64,000 bases of DNA from DATHXC01 sp035459965 (GCA_035459965.1 DATHXC010000002.1:1-64000); one strand, 5' to 3'; shown: positions 44,130 through 54,057, counted from the stretch's first letter. The notes: a model not told the origin generated them from the letters alone. Translations and numbers: made by a program.

Positions 44130-45614
44130 TTAGAGCGGTATGCCATCCAGCACGTTGGCAAGGTGGTGAATACTTTCCTCTATGCCTGCACGCTCTGAAA
44201 TATCCTGCTGCAGAAAAGCATCGATGCCTTCATGCCGTGCAATGGCCTGATCCAGCACCGGGTCACTACCCGCTTCATAAGCACCGACGTTGATCAGGTC
44301 CACACTGCGCATATAGCGTGAATTCAGCTGCTTAAGCTTGCGCGCCAGTTTCTGGTGGCCAGGATTGGTAATGTTATGCATGGCACGGCTGATGGATTGT
44401 TCAATATCAATCGCAGGGTAATGGCCGCTCTCGGCCAGGCTGCGGCTAAGTACGATATGGCCATCCAGAATCGCGCGTGCTGCATCGGCGATCGGGTCCT
44501 GCTGGTCATCGCCTTCAGTCAGCACGGTGTAAAAAGCGGTAATGGAGCCTTCACCGCGTTTGCCATTGCCAGTGCGCTCTACCAGCGCTGGCAGCTTGGC
44601 AAATACTGAAGGTGGATAACCCTTGGTAGCAGGTGGTTCGCCAATAGCCAGCGCAATCTCGCGTTGTGCCATGGCATAGCGGGTTAATGAATCCATAATC
44701 AGCAATACGTTCTTGCCCTGGTTACGGAAATTTTCGGCGATGGTAGTCGCGTAGTTTGCACCTTGCAGGCGCATCAATGCGGGCGCATCGGCAGGAGCTG
44801 CCACTACCACCGAACGTGCCAGGCCATCAGGCCCTAGGATCTGTTCAATGAACTCTTTTACTTCGCGTCCGCGTTCGCCGATCAGGCCCACTACAATCAC
44901 ATCGGCAGTGGTATAGCGTGCCATCATGCCAAGCAGTACGCTCTTACCGACGCCAGAGCCAGCAAACAAGCCCATGCGCTGGCCGCGACCAACAGTGAGC
45001 ATGCTGTTAATGGCGCGTACGCCTACATCCAGAATTTCTTCAATGGGCGCACGCATTAATGGGTTAAGTGGCCGTGCATTCAAGGGCGCACTTTGCGCAG
45101 AATTTATTGGGCCTAAATCGTCCAGTGGATTACCTGCTCCGTCAACGACACGGCCAAGCAGCTCATTGCCGACTGGCAGGTGGCGTGCACGGTCAGTCAC
45201 GCGCCTGCGTGGTGGTTGATCATGACGTGGCTTAGGCAGCGATTCCGCCACTTCCAGCGCAAATACCTTGGCACCCGGCACCACCCCATCGACACTGCTC
45301 TGGGGCATGAGCAACAGGCGCTCGCCATCGAAACCAACGACTTCGGCTTCGACACGGCGGCCTTCTGCCAGGGGCACGTAACAGGCGCTACCAATAGGCA
45401 GCTTGATACCGGCGGCTTCCATCACCAGCCCGGTCAATTTGGTAATACGGCCTGCGATTTCCAGCGGTTCGACAATACGTAATATTTCTTTGCAATCACG
45501 GATGTGGTCATGCCAGCGGCGCTGGTGCAGATTCTTGTCAGTCTGCTGTTCTGTAATTAAAGTTTGTTCAGCTAAATTACTATCTACAACCTCATCCAGC
45601 AAAGTTTCGCTCAT
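44130..45614 (-). CDS. fliI: Flagellar export ATPase FliI
   Basis: A 494-residue F1-type ATPase from the ATG at 45614. Walker A is GLFAGSGVGKSVLLGMMARYT, Walker B NVLLIMDSLTRYAMAQREIALA, with the export-ATPase signatures GERGREVKEFIE and EPPATKGYPPSVFAKLP. Its ATG overlaps the fliH stop (ATGA). It drives substrate unloading at the export gate together with FliH and FliJ. Confidence 0.97.
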   Translation of the reverse strand: MSETLLDEVVDSNLAEQTLITEQQTDKNLHQRRWHDHIRDCKEILRIVEPLEIAGRITKLTGLVMEAAGIKLPIGSACYVPLAEGRRVEAEVVGFDGERLLLMPQSSVDGVVPGAKVFALEVAESLPKPRHDQPPRRRVTDRARHLPVGNELLGRVVDGAGNPLDDLGPINSAQSAPLNARPLNPLMRAPIEEILDVGVRAINSMLTVGRGQRMGLFAGSGVGKSVLLGMMARYTTADVIVVGLIGERGREVKEFIEQILGPDGLARSVVVAAPADAPALMRLQGANYATTIAENFRNQGKNVLLIMDSLTRYAMAQREIALAIGEPPATKGYPPSVFAKLPALVERTGNGKRGEGSITAFYTVLTEGDDQQDPIADAARAILDGHIVLSRSLAESGHYPAIDIEQSISRAMHNITNPGHQKLARKLKQLNSRYMRSVDLINVGAYEAGSDPVLDQAIARHEGIDAFLQQDISERAGIEESIHHLANVLDGIPL

Positions 45615-46267
45615 GGCAATAGCCAATCGTTGTTCTGTGCCAGTGCTTCGGTGATTCTCTTCCAGCGTACTGCATTGGTAGCGTCGATCTGGTTGGCACC
45701 AGTTTCTACCAGGCAGCCACCGCGTTCGATATTGTTATCCTCCTGTATCAGCCAGTGCTGGCTGGATATTTCTTCGACCAGGTAATCGCGCAGCATCTGT
45801 GCATCATCGCGATGCACCAAGATACGTGCTGGTTTCTGCACATGCGGCAAGTAGTGAATAGCATCCATCACTACCGGAATCACCGTTGCGGGATCAACAT
45901 TCAGTTTGGTTTTAAGCATGGATTTGGCAATATCCAGCGCTAATGACAACACATCGTCTGCAATCTGCTCATCTGATTTTTCCAGCGCATCACTGAAGGC
46001 TGACATCAGGTTTAGGAAGCGCTCTTTATCTTCCTGCGCATATTCCCGGGCCTTGGCCATGCCTACTGCAAAGCCTTCCTGCATACCCTTGGTATAGGCT
46101 TCTTTACGCACACTCTCAAAAATCTGTGCAATTTTTTCAGAGACTGCTTCCTCTTCCTTCTTTTTTGGCTTGCTGGTCTCTACATTCTGCTTACCATCAG
46201 CAAACGAGGACATCTCCCATCTTTCGTAGGCGGTTTGTTGTTCCTTGGGGACGGCCATATTAGACAT
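45611..46267 (-). CDS. fliH: Flagellar export ATPase regulator FliH
   Basis: A 218-residue protein from the ATG at 46267 (AGGA seven bases before). YERWEMSSF near the N-terminus is a FliH-type tag. The coiled middle (EKIAQIFESVRKEAYTKGMQEGFAVGMAKAREYAQEDKERFLNLMSAFSDAL) and the C-terminal domain (DVLSLALDIAKSMLKTKL, then VHRDDAQML) follow the family. It overlaps fliI by four bases and follows fliG by eleven. Confidence 0.94.
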   Translation of the reverse strand: MSNMAVPKEQQTAYERWEMSSFADGKQNVETSKPKKKEEEAVSEKIAQIFESVRKEAYTKGMQEGFAVGMAKAREYAQEDKERFLNLMSAFSDALEKSDEQIADDVLSLALDIAKSMLKTKLNVDPATVIPVVMDAIHYLPHVQKPARILVHRDDAQMLRDYLVEEISSQHWLIQEDNNIERGGCLVETGANQIDATNAVRWKRITEALAQNNDWLLP

Positions 46268-46278
46268 TTTCAATTCCT

Positions 46279-47277
46279 TTAGACATATTGGTCATCACCG
46301 CCCTTACCTGCCAGCATGATTTGCCCTTCATCTGCCAGCCTGCGCACAATCTGCAAGATCTGTTTCTGTTGCGCTTCAACATCAGAAAGCTTGACCGGCC
46401 CTTTGGTCTCCAAGTCTTCCTTCATCATTTCTGCTGCACGGGTCGACATATTCTTGAATATCTTCTCGCGCATTTCTTCAGTGGTGCCCTTGAGTGCAAT
46501 GATGAGTGTCTCGGACTGCACTTCTCGCAACATGACCTGGATACCCTTGTCGTCGATATCCATGATGTTGTCGAACACGAACATCTCGTCCATGATCTTC
46601 TGTGCCATATCGTCGTCGTAGTTCTTCAAGCCTTCCATCACTGCAGCCTCGGTATCGCCACTCATGTAGTTCATGATATCGGCCGCAACCTTGATGCCGC
46701 CCATGGTCTGTTTCTTGATATTTTCGTTGCCTGTCAGCAGTTTGGTCATCACATCATTGAGCTCGCGCAGGGCAATAGGCTTGACCCCGTCCAGCGTGGC
46801 AATACGCAGCATTACATCCTGACGCAGGCGGTCGGTAAAATGACTGATAATTTCAGAAGCCTGATCCGGTTCCAGATGCACAAGAATAGTGGCGATAATC
46901 TGTGGGTGTTCATTCTTGATGAACTCAGCCACGGTATGGGCATCCATCCATTTCAAACTTTCAATCCCGCTGGCATCGCGTGATTGCAGAATACGGTTCA
47001 ACAGGCTAGAGGCCTTGTCATCGCCCAATGCCTTCGTCAATACCGAGCGAATATACTCATCTGAATCGAGGCCGAGGTTGCTGCTCTGCTCGGCTTCAGT
47101 GAGGAACTCATTCACCACAGTTTCCACCTGGTCACGACCCACCGATTTCATGGTGGCCATGGCTGAACCCAGTTTCTGCACCTCTTTCGGGCTCAGGAAC
47201 TTCATGACTTCAGCGGCTTCATCCTCACCCAATGCCAGCATCAGGACAGCGCTTCTTATTACTCCGGCGTCACTCAT
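46279..47277 (-). CDS. fliG: Flagellar motor switch protein FliG
   Basis: A 332-residue torque-generating C-ring protein. The N-terminal domain (SAVLMLALGEDEAAEVMKFLSPKEVQKLGSAMA), middle EHPQIIATILVHLEPDQASEIISHF, and the C-terminal charged torque helix (FVFDNIMDIDDKGIQVMLREVQSETLIIALKG) are present. It starts six bases after fliF ends. Confidence 0.97.
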   Translation of the reverse strand: MSDAGVIRSAVLMLALGEDEAAEVMKFLSPKEVQKLGSAMATMKSVGRDQVETVVNEFLTEAEQSSNLGLDSDEYIRSVLTKALGDDKASSLLNRILQSRDASGIESLKWMDAHTVAEFIKNEHPQIIATILVHLEPDQASEIISHFTDRLRQDVMLRIATLDGVKPIALRELNDVMTKLLTGNENIKKQTMGGIKVAADIMNYMSGDTEAAVMEGLKNYDDDMAQKIMDEMFVFDNIMDIDDKGIQVMLREVQSETLIIALKGTTEEMREKIFKNMSTRAAEMMKEDLETKGPVKLSDVEAQQKQILQIVRRLADEGQIMLAGKGGDDQYV

Positions 47278-47282
47278 CTGCG

Positions 47283-48953
47283 TTACTCATTTCCATTAGT
47301 CCAGTTGGTGACCACACTGGCGACCATTCTTGGGTTGTCTTTAGCGATCTGTTTGGCCACGACCAGATTCTGCTCATAAGCTGGTCCTGCCAGCTTCCTG
47401 GCTTCTCCAGCAGGCTGCTCGCCGCTCAAACTGACCACTGCATCTTCACCAGGCGCAGCCAATAATGGCGCTGCAGGCTGTGTCAGCTTGCGTAGCATGG
47501 GCTTAAGTGCGCGTGAGTAAATTAGGAATAGCACTACGATGCCAACGATAAAGCGCAGTGCATCTTTGGCATACTCGATGATCTCTGGATTTTTCCACAT
47601 TGGCACTTCGGGCAGGATTTCAGATGGGTCGCTGGCAAAAGAACTATTCACTACGGTCAATGAATCACCACGTTCCTTGTTGAAGCCCATGGCCTGCATC
47701 GCCAGGTCATTGATCTGTGTCTTCTCGGCATCCGTCAATGGACGGTAAGTGACTTTGCCTGTCTTCTTGTCCACCACTTGCATATTGTTGACCACCACCG
47801 CCACGTTCAGGCGTTTAACCCCACCCATGGGTTGCTGGACATAACGTACTGTCTTATCCACCTCATAGTTGGTCGTCATATTCTTCTGGGTGTTGACTGG
47901 CGCAGGTGCAGGCTCAGGAGTAGCTGCTGCAGTCGCAGCTGCGCCATTGGCTGGAGGTGGCGTGTTAATCGGTGCAGTAGCATTGGATGGCGGTTGATTG
48001 GATAAGGCTCCAGGTACACCGCCTGCTTCGCTGCCACTACTGCTTTTCGATTCATTGCTCTGCATGCTGCGGATGGTAATGTCCTCAGGCTTCTGGTTAG
48101 GCTTGTAGGTTTCTGCAGCCTGCTCCAATGTAGAGAAATCGATCTCGGCACTGGCTTCAGCGCGGACATTGCGTGGACCGACGATAGGGGAAATGATGGA
48201 CTCGACGCGTTTGACGATGCTTTGTTGCATATCATCGACGTACTTAAGCTGGGTAGGATCGAGGTTATTGGCCCCTGCCTTCTTGGAGGTATCGGACAAC
48301 AAGTTACCGTTCTGGTCAACCACAGTCACATTGCCGGCAGGCAGATCAGGCACACTGCTCGCGACCAGATGCACCACTGCGCTCACCTGCTGCGCATCCA
48401 GGCTACGGCCCGGGCGCAAGTTGAGCAGTACCGATGCGGTAGGTTTCTGCTGGTCTCTTACAAATACAGAAGCTTTGGGGATAGCCAGGTGGATACGTGC
48501 TACTTCCACGGCACCGATGGCCTGAATACTGCGTTCCAGTTCGCCTTCCAGCGCACGCTGGAAATTGACCTGTTCTACGAATTGGGAAACACCAAACTTC
48601 TGGTTTTCCAGTAATTCAAAACCGATATTGCCACCTTTGGGCAAGCCGTCAGAAGCCAGTTTCAAGCGAGCTTCATGCACCTGGGCAGCTGGCACCAGGA
48701 TAGCCGTGCCACTGTCGGAGAATTTGTATGGCACGTTCATCTTTTCCAGCGCGGCCACGATGGCACCGCCGTCTTTATCACTGTAGTTGGAGAACAGCAC
48801 ACGGTAATCCGGCTGCTGGCTCCATAGCCAGAACACGGCCATCACGGCAATGACTGCTGCTACGCCAGCGACCAGGATCAGCTTGTTACCTATTTGAGAC
48901 ATCGCGCCCATTCCACCACCTGTAGTAAAGGCCGCGTCAGTTACTGCTGCCAT
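47283..48953 (-). CDS. fliF: MS-ring protein FliF
   Basis: A 556-residue inner-membrane ring protein. The first helix is LILVAGVAAVIAVMAVFWLW and the second FIVGIVVLFLIYSRALKPML. Ring-building motifs (YRVLFSNYSDKDGGAIVAALEKMNVPYKFSD, RALEGELERSIQAIGAVEVARIHLAIPKASVFVRDQQKPTASV) and a proline/alanine-rich loop (about 305-360) lie between. The C-terminal tail binds FliG. It is the first gene of fliFGHIJK, divergent from fliE. Confidence 0.97.
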   Translation of the reverse strand: MAAVTDAAFTTGGGMGAMSQIGNKLILVAGVAAVIAVMAVFWLWSQQPDYRVLFSNYSDKDGGAIVAALEKMNVPYKFSDSGTAILVPAAQVHEARLKLASDGLPKGGNIGFELLENQKFGVSQFVEQVNFQRALEGELERSIQAIGAVEVARIHLAIPKASVFVRDQQKPTASVLLNLRPGRSLDAQQVSAVVHLVASSVPDLPAGNVTVVDQNGNLLSDTSKKAGANNLDPTQLKYVDDMQQSIVKRVESIISPIVGPRNVRAEASAEIDFSTLEQAAETYKPNQKPEDITIRSMQSNESKSSSGSEAGGVPGALSNQPPSNATAPINTPPPANGAAATAAATPEPAPAPVNTQKNMTTNYEVDKTVRYVQQPMGGVKRLNVAVVVNNMQVVDKKTGKVTYRPLTDAEKTQINDLAMQAMGFNKERGDSLTVVNSSFASDPSEILPEVPMWKNPEIIEYAKDALRFIVGIVVLFLIYSRALKPMLRKLTQPAAPLLAAPGEDAVVSLSGEQPAGEARKLAGPAYEQNLVVAKQIAKDNPRMVASVVTNWTNGNE

Positions 48954-49191
48954 AGTATTTCTCCAATTGCATCCGAATGTTCAAGTCGCTTCCACGACGT
49001 ATTGGATACCATTATGCCGATGGCCAACGTTTTCAAATTTGGGAATAGAGCAATTTTCATCGGCTTATTTGCGAGCTCGCTGTAGGCACGGAATGTTAAA
49101 TTAGTCATACCGCACTTTAGGTCGCGATGACTTAAAGTTGACTGACGTAAAGTTAGCTGGCTGACACACTGAGTTGAGATGGAGGTACACC

Positions 49192-49554
49192 ATGATTGCA
49201 GGGGGAATTGATTCAAGCCGGATAGAATCCATGCTTGCGCAGCTGAAAGCGGCTGCCCAGCGTCCGCAAACCGAGGCTTTAGGTAGTTTGGCCTCTGCAG
49301 CAGGGGTGCAAAAGACTCAAGGCAGTTCAAAAGTAGATTTTTCAGAAGCATTGAAAGCCTCGCTTAATCAGGTGAACCAAACCCAACTCGAAGCTGAAAA
49401 GCTGGGCAAGAACTTTGCAATGGGCGATGACAGTGTCAGTCTTTCCGACGTGATGATCGCCGGGCAAAAAGCCAGTATCTCGTTTCAGGCCACCGTACAG
49501 GTTCGCAATAAACTGGTCTCGGCCTATCAAGACATCATGAACATGCCTGTTTAA
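49192..49554 (+). CDS. fliE: Hook-basal body complex protein FliE
   Basis: A 120-residue MS-ring/rod junction protein. VDFSEALKASLNQVNQTQLEAEKLGKNFAMGDDSVSLSDVMIAGQKASISFQATVQVRNKLVSAYQDIMNMPV is the standard FliE C-terminal half in shape and length. GGAGG six bases before the ATG at 49192 fixes the start. It is transcribed alone, divergent from fliF, with the shared control region 48954-49191 between them. Confidence 0.95.
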   Translation: MIAGGIDSSRIESMLAQLKAAAQRPQTEALGSLASAAGVQKTQGSSKVDFSEALKASLNQVNQTQLEAEKLGKNFAMGDDSVSLSDVMIAGQKASISFQATVQVRNKLVSAYQDIMNMPV

Positions 49555-49631
49555 CTGCTAGAAATCTCTCAGCAAACTATAGTTAGAAATCTGCAATTTT
49601 CAGAAATAACCAGCTTTAAAAATACTCATCT

Positions 49632-49982
49632 TCAAAATATAGGCGCATCCTCAGCATCTGCCCTGCCTTCTTCCAGACGGTATAACCAAGCCAGAATTTC
49701 GGCAATGGCCTGATACAACGCTGGCGGTATGTGATCATCCAGATCCACTTGCATCAATAGCGCCACCAGGTCTTTAGATTCGTGCACAAATACATCATGC
49801 TCCCTGGCACGGGCGATAATCTGCTCGGCGATCAGGCCGCGGCCTTTGGCAACGATCTTTGGTGCGTAATCGCCAGACTCATACGCCAGCGCAATCGCCT
49901 GCCGTTTTGGGTTATGCTCAGCAGGCGCGCCAATATTGGCCGCTGGAGCATGGGCAACACTGCTGTAGCTGGCGTTACTCAT
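49632..49982 (-). CDS. FlhB C-terminal domain-like protein (FlhX type)
   Basis: A 116-residue protein matching only the cytoplasmic C-terminal domain of FlhB: KRQAIALAYESGDYAPKIVAKGRGLIAEQIIARAREHDVFVHESKDLVALLMQVDLDDHIPPALYQAIAEILAWLY. There are no membrane helices and the NPTH cleavage site is absent, so it resembles FlhB after processing. Such proteins can partly replace the cleaved FlhB domain in other bacteria. It overlaps the second FliK-like gene by eight bases, which suggests they act together on export specificity. Confidence 0.85.
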   Translation of the reverse strand: MSNASYSSVAHAPAANIGAPAEHNPKRQAIALAYESGDYAPKIVAKGRGLIAEQIIARAREHDVFVHESKDLVALLMQVDLDDHIPPALYQAIAEILAWLYRLEEGRADAEDAPIF

Positions 49983-50958
49983 GCGCTGCCACTGTCAAGG
50001 CATCCAGTTGCTGACCATTTTTGCCGATGGCTTCGGCCAGGCTCAAGCGCTGGCTTTTTAAGGTATCCAAAGTTTGGGGCTGTTCTGCCATGATATTGAC
50101 GCGCATGCGGCCATCTATAAGGCTCAGATGCGCTGACACTTTGCCCAGGTGCGGCAGATGCAGGGTAAGCTCACTCGAAATCGGCGCATCCTCATCAGAA
50201 GGCTGTTCGCTTGAGGTGTATTTAGCATCAGCGTCACCGCGCTCTTGCAGATATACATCCCAAGCCATCTTCTGCCCGGGCCATACTTCACCGTGCCAGG
50301 ACATACGCTGGTTTTCCAGTATTGCCAGTTGTTGTGACATCAATGCGGCCAGCGGTGAGTTGGACTGATTTTGCGGTTCTTGCGCGATAGCCGCCAGGGT
50401 GCGGCTGCCCTGCACCACATCACCCAGATGCGACTCATAAAACAGGCCGCTGCTACTCACTGCCTGCTTTAAATCCTGGGCCAGGACTTGCGGGTTTTTT
50501 GGAGAATGGGTGACGATGGCTGTGGCTTCGTAGCGAGTAGAAACGCCCTCGCCTTCTGCCGCTTGGAGATACTGGCCTAGCAACTGGGCTGCCGGGCTGA
50601 GCTGTAAGCTACTACCACTATTTTTGGGAGTGTTCTGTGTAAGCAGGAAGGTGGGTACCGGGCTACCTTGCAGGTATTTGAGTACCAGTGTCTGCCCGGT
50701 TTGAGCAGCAGAGCCCAGCTCCATTTTAAGGATAGCGCCTTTAATATCGCCACCCTCCACTTTTACGTTGTATGCGGTATCACTGACTTTTGCCAGAATT
50801 TGGCCTGTGTATTCCTGACCTTTGACAAACTGTGCAGCCCTGGCACCAAGCTCTTGCAGCGTGCCGCCTATGCCATCAATCGCCAGTACCGGCAATATCC
50901 TTGCTACTGGATTAATACCAGTAGTGATGGCATCGAGAGCAGGCTGCTTAAGTATCAT
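49975..50958 (-). CDS. Second FliK-like (hook-length control family) protein
   Basis: A 327-residue protein with a FliK-type C-terminal domain: SSELTLHLPHLGKVSAHLSLIDGRMRVNIMAEQPQTLDTLKSQRLSLAEAIGKNGQQLDALTV. The N-terminal half contains a beta-rich module (YTGQILAKVSDTAYNVKVEGGDIKGAILKMELG). It is distinct from the main FliK at 42187-43548. Together with the FlhX-like gene it forms a two-gene unit upstream of fliT. Its precise role is unknown. Confidence 0.75.
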   Translation of the reverse strand: MILKQPALDAITTGINPVARILPVLAIDGIGGTLQELGARAAQFVKGQEYTGQILAKVSDTAYNVKVEGGDIKGAILKMELGSAAQTGQTLVLKYLQGSPVPTFLLTQNTPKNSGSSLQLSPAAQLLGQYLQAAEGEGVSTRYEATAIVTHSPKNPQVLAQDLKQAVSSSGLFYESHLGDVVQGSRTLAAIAQEPQNQSNSPLAALMSQQLAILENQRMSWHGEVWPGQKMAWDVYLQERGDADAKYTSSEQPSDEDAPISSELTLHLPHLGKVSAHLSLIDGRMRVNIMAEQPQTLDTLKSQRLSLAEAIGKNGQQLDALTVAAHE

Positions 50959-50971
50959 GATGATTAGAAAA

Positions 50972-51295
50972 TCACTGGCGATAAGCCTGTGTCAGCTTCT
51001 TTTCGGTTTGATTACTATTAATCATGGAGTTCAGTTTCACCATCCATGGTGAAACCAGATTGCGGATTTCGCGGTCATCAGCAAGGATGCTTTTGATGCT
51101 AGCCACCTTACGTTCACGCGCCTCACTGGGCAGTGGCACTGCATCTTCAACACTTTTGAGCTTTTCTACATATTGCGCGCAGCTCAGTTCGAGCTCTGCC
51201 AGCTTATCCCAATCCTGCTGCTTGGCGGCCAGCAACATTTGATTGGTGAGTTCGGCAACGGCTTCGTATAAGGCGATTGTATTGTGATGATCCAT
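50972..51295 (-). CDS. fliT: Flagellar export chaperone FliT
   Basis: A 107-residue helical protein of the FliT family. The helix YEAVAELTNQMLLAAKQQDWDKLAELELSCAQYVEKLK is characteristic. FliT escorts FliD and, in enterobacteria, inhibits FlhDC. It follows fliD-fliS in the usual order. Confidence 0.88.
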   Translation of the reverse strand: MDHHNTIALYEAVAELTNQMLLAAKQQDWDKLAELELSCAQYVEKLKSVEDAVPLPSEARERKVASIKSILADDREIRNLVSPWMVKLNSMINSNQTEKKLTQAYRQ

Positions 51296-51388
51296 GCAGC
51301 TAGCCCTTTAAAATTGGCAACATTGCGGTGTAATGCAGTGCCGCCTTCAGTGGATGATTAAAAATGTAAATAACTTTAGTGATACTAC

Positions 51389-51790
51389 TTATGCAGCTTG
51401 TGCATGACCAATCGCTTCCCATGCACTCTTTAAATCTGTTAACAGCTTGATCACTTCACTCACTGGCTCTGGTTGGTTACGGATATTGGCGATATACAAG
51501 CGGTCACTCATGTAGGCGTACAACGCATCCAGGCTAACGGCAATTTCACCGCCCGCTTTTTTGTCCAAGCTCAGCCTGAGACCGCTTTCAATAATCATGA
51601 TGGCTTTTGACAACATGGCACCTTTGTTCTGTATATCCTGGCTACCCATGTGCCGCACTGCGTTATGGCAGGCACTAATGGCACCTTCGTACAACATGAT
51701 GATCAACTTATGTGGATTTGCAGCTACGACTCCTGTCTCAACGCCAATTTTTGCATACACACTGACCGCACTCTGATTGACTCCGAACAT
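51389..51790 (-). CDS. fliS: Flagellin export chaperone FliS
   Basis: A 133-residue four-helix chaperone. It has YAKIGVETGVVAANPHKLIIMLYEGAISACHNAV and KGAMLSKAIMIIESGLRLSLDKKAGGEIAVSLDALYAYMSDRL, the standard FliS pattern. It binds flagellin FliC before secretion. Confidence 0.96.
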   Translation of the reverse strand: MFGVNQSAVSVYAKIGVETGVVAANPHKLIIMLYEGAISACHNAVRHMGSQDIQNKGAMLSKAIMIIESGLRLSLDKKAGGEIAVSLDALYAYMSDRLYIANIRNQPEPVSEVIKLLTDLKSAWEAIGHAQAA

Positions 51791-51881
51791 GACCTTATCC
51801 TTTACTCATTCTTATTAATTTACGTATCACTTCACCTAAATTAATATCGGCTTAATACGCCCGAACCTTAGTGACTTAACG

Positions 51882-53555
51882 TTAATTATTAGCATTAATG
51901 GCAGCAATTTGTTGGGTAAGGAAAGTGCTGGTTGTCGACATACTCGATAGCAAGGTATCCAGCTTGGTGAACTGGGCACGGTAACGCGCTTCGATCGCCG
52001 CCAGACGTACTTCGATAGATTCAGCCTGTTTATCCAGGCGCTTGATCGAGCTGTTAATGCCATCAGTTCTCGAAGCGACGATGCCCTCATCACTTAGCAG
52101 ATTGGTAATCAGGTTATTGAGCTGCGCTGCATAACCAATGGTGAAAGTAACCGTGCCACGTGCGCCTGTTGATCCGCCCAGGATATCGACATTCAAGCCT
52201 TGGCTGGCATCACCGGTGGCACCCACCAGGTTGGTACCGTTGCTGGTTCCGCTCACACCGTTGATGGTGCCTATCGCCGTGAGGCCACCACCGCCAAGCT
52301 GGGTGACATTAATGGCATAAGTACCCGCCTGTGTCTTGGTAGTGCTTCCTGAATAAACTACTTGCGGGTCGCTGGTAGTCGCCGAGGTAGTGAACAACTT
52401 GGCAATGTCGCTAAAGCTGGTGCTCAAAGCAGTAGTCAGCTTGGTGGAATCCAGCGCCAGTTGACCGTCACGCTGAAAGGTCACGCCGATCTGGTTGAGT
52501 GAAGTCAGCGAGCCGCTACTGGTGATGGCTTTAGTCATCACGGATTTAATCTGGGTAATCACCGACCTGGCTGTGGCATCGCCCAGCAATGCGCCGGAGG
52601 CCTTACCGGTTTCATCATATTTGGTCAGGCTGCGCAGCGTGGTATCCAGCTTGTTATAAGCATCCACAAAAGCGGTAACAGATGCCTTTACTTTATCTGG
52701 ATCTGTTGCCACACCGAGGCTGACGCTGGCCCCAGTATTGACTTTAAGCAGGTTAAGCGTTACGCCGTCAATGGCATCGGTAATGTTATTGCTGGATTTC
52801 ACCACGGCAATACCATCGATATCCAGGAGTGCATTTTTTGCAACTTGCAACTGGGTCAGGTTTTTACCATTGCCAGCAGCTGCGGTTGGGTCATAAGCCA
52901 GACGGGACAAGCCGGAAGTATCCAGGCTATTGCCGTCATCATCAGCGACTGTGATTTTCAGGGTATTGACTTCACCGCTGTCCTTTGAGGTCACAACAAG
53001 GCGGTTGGTGGTGCCATCGTTAACGATGGTTGCACTCACGCTGGAATTGCTGGCATTGATGGCATCACGCACACCAGCCAGCGTATTGTTTGCAGTAGTG
53101 ATAGGGATAACCACATCGGTTTTAGCAGCATTGCCAGTGAAGGTATTACCGACAGAGTCATAGCTACCAAAGGAAATAGTCATTGTGCCAGTGCCGACGA
53201 TATCGCTGGAACTTGCAAATCCACCCAGGGACAGTTTTTGCGATTGGGCCAGCTGCGTGACGTTGACTGCATAATTGCCGACAGTGGCATTGCCGTTGGC
53301 GGTGGCAGTAAATACAGTGCTATCGCCGGAAGTCACTGTCTGTGCATTAAATTTGGAAGCCGTAGAAAGCGCACTCACCGCCGTCTGAAAGGTAGATAAG
53401 GCGCTCTTCAATGTACCGTAGGCTGATATTTGTGACTGGTAATCCGTTTTTTGTGTTGTGACCGCGGTTAATGGTTTCTTCTCAACATTCATTAAACTGG
53501 TGACAATAGATTCCACATCCAGGCCGGATCCTATCCCTGCTGATGAAATGCCCAT
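51882..53555 (-). CDS. fliD: Filament cap protein FliD (HAP2)
   Basis: A 557-residue cap protein. N-terminal GIGSGLDVESIVTSLMNVEKKPL and FKKTDYQSQISAYGTLKSALSTF-like segments, and C-terminal INSSIKRLDKQAESIEVRLAAIEARYRAQFTKLDTLLSSMSTTSTFLTQQIA are diagnostic. The middle is a serine/threonine/glycine-rich variable surface region. AAGGA precedes the ATG. Confidence 0.95.
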   Translation of the reverse strand: MGISSAGIGSGLDVESIVTSLMNVEKKPLTAVTTQKTDYQSQISAYGTLKSALSTFQTAVSALSTASKFNAQTVTSGDSTVFTATANGNATVGNYAVNVTQLAQSQKLSLGGFASSSDIVGTGTMTISFGSYDSVGNTFTGNAAKTDVVIPITTANNTLAGVRDAINASNSSVSATIVNDGTTNRLVVTSKDSGEVNTLKITVADDDGNSLDTSGLSRLAYDPTAAAGNGKNLTQLQVAKNALLDIDGIAVVKSSNNITDAIDGVTLNLLKVNTGASVSLGVATDPDKVKASVTAFVDAYNKLDTTLRSLTKYDETGKASGALLGDATARSVITQIKSVMTKAITSSGSLTSLNQIGVTFQRDGQLALDSTKLTTALSTSFSDIAKLFTTSATTSDPQVVYSGSTTKTQAGTYAINVTQLGGGGLTAIGTINGVSGTSNGTNLVGATGDASQGLNVDILGGSTGARGTVTFTIGYAAQLNNLITNLLSDEGIVASRTDGINSSIKRLDKQAESIEVRLAAIEARYRAQFTKLDTLLSSMSTTSTFLTQQIAAINANN

Positions 53556-53658
53556 GTGAATATCCTTTTTAAACGGTTACCAATTAAACAACTTGGTTAA
53601 ATTAAACAGCTATAGTCAAAACAATTAACCAGTATTCAAACAGACCACCTTTATAAAA

Positions 53659-54042
53659 TTAAGCAGTCTGCCTGATTACCAGGCCTTGCAACTTATCCAG
53701 TGTTTTGGATATCTTCAGCACTTCCTCATTAGGAATCTGCCTTAACACTTCTTTGGTCGACATATCGACGACCCTGACTACCATACGATCTGAATCTGCA
53801 TCCAGGGAAAACACGATGGTCTGCAGTGCTGGCGCAACAAATTCGTTGAGCCTTTGTACAGCGACATCTAGCTCTGCCTTGCTAACCTGTGTTTCCTGAG
53901 CTGCCTGTTCTGCCTTATCTGCACCCGGCACTTTGCCTGGGGCTGCCACGGCACCACTTACGGCACTTGGGCCGCTGGCAAGTTTTTGCACAGCAGCCAG
54001 AGATTTGCCACTTCCATAAGCATCTAAAGAGGGATTTAACAT
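53659..54042 (-). CDS. flaG: FlaG family protein
   Basis: A 127-residue protein. After a disordered N-terminus comes the FlaG domain: LQTIVFSLDADSDRMVVRVVDMSTKEVLRQIPNEEVLKISKTLDKLQGLVIRQTA. FlaG influences filament length and is typically placed between fliC and fliD, as here. Confidence 0.92.
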   Translation of the reverse strand: MLNPSLDAYGSGKSLAAVQKLASGPSAVSGAVAAPGKVPGADKAEQAAQETQVSKAELDVAVQRLNEFVAPALQTIVFSLDADSDRMVVRVVDMSTKEVLRQIPNEEVLKISKTLDKLQGLVIRQTA

Positions 54043-54057
54043 GATTAACTCCTTTGC

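Noticed and set aside
49081..49110. A sigma-54-like GGCACGGAATGTTA between fliF and fliE
   Set aside because: The required GC element at the -12 position is missing.
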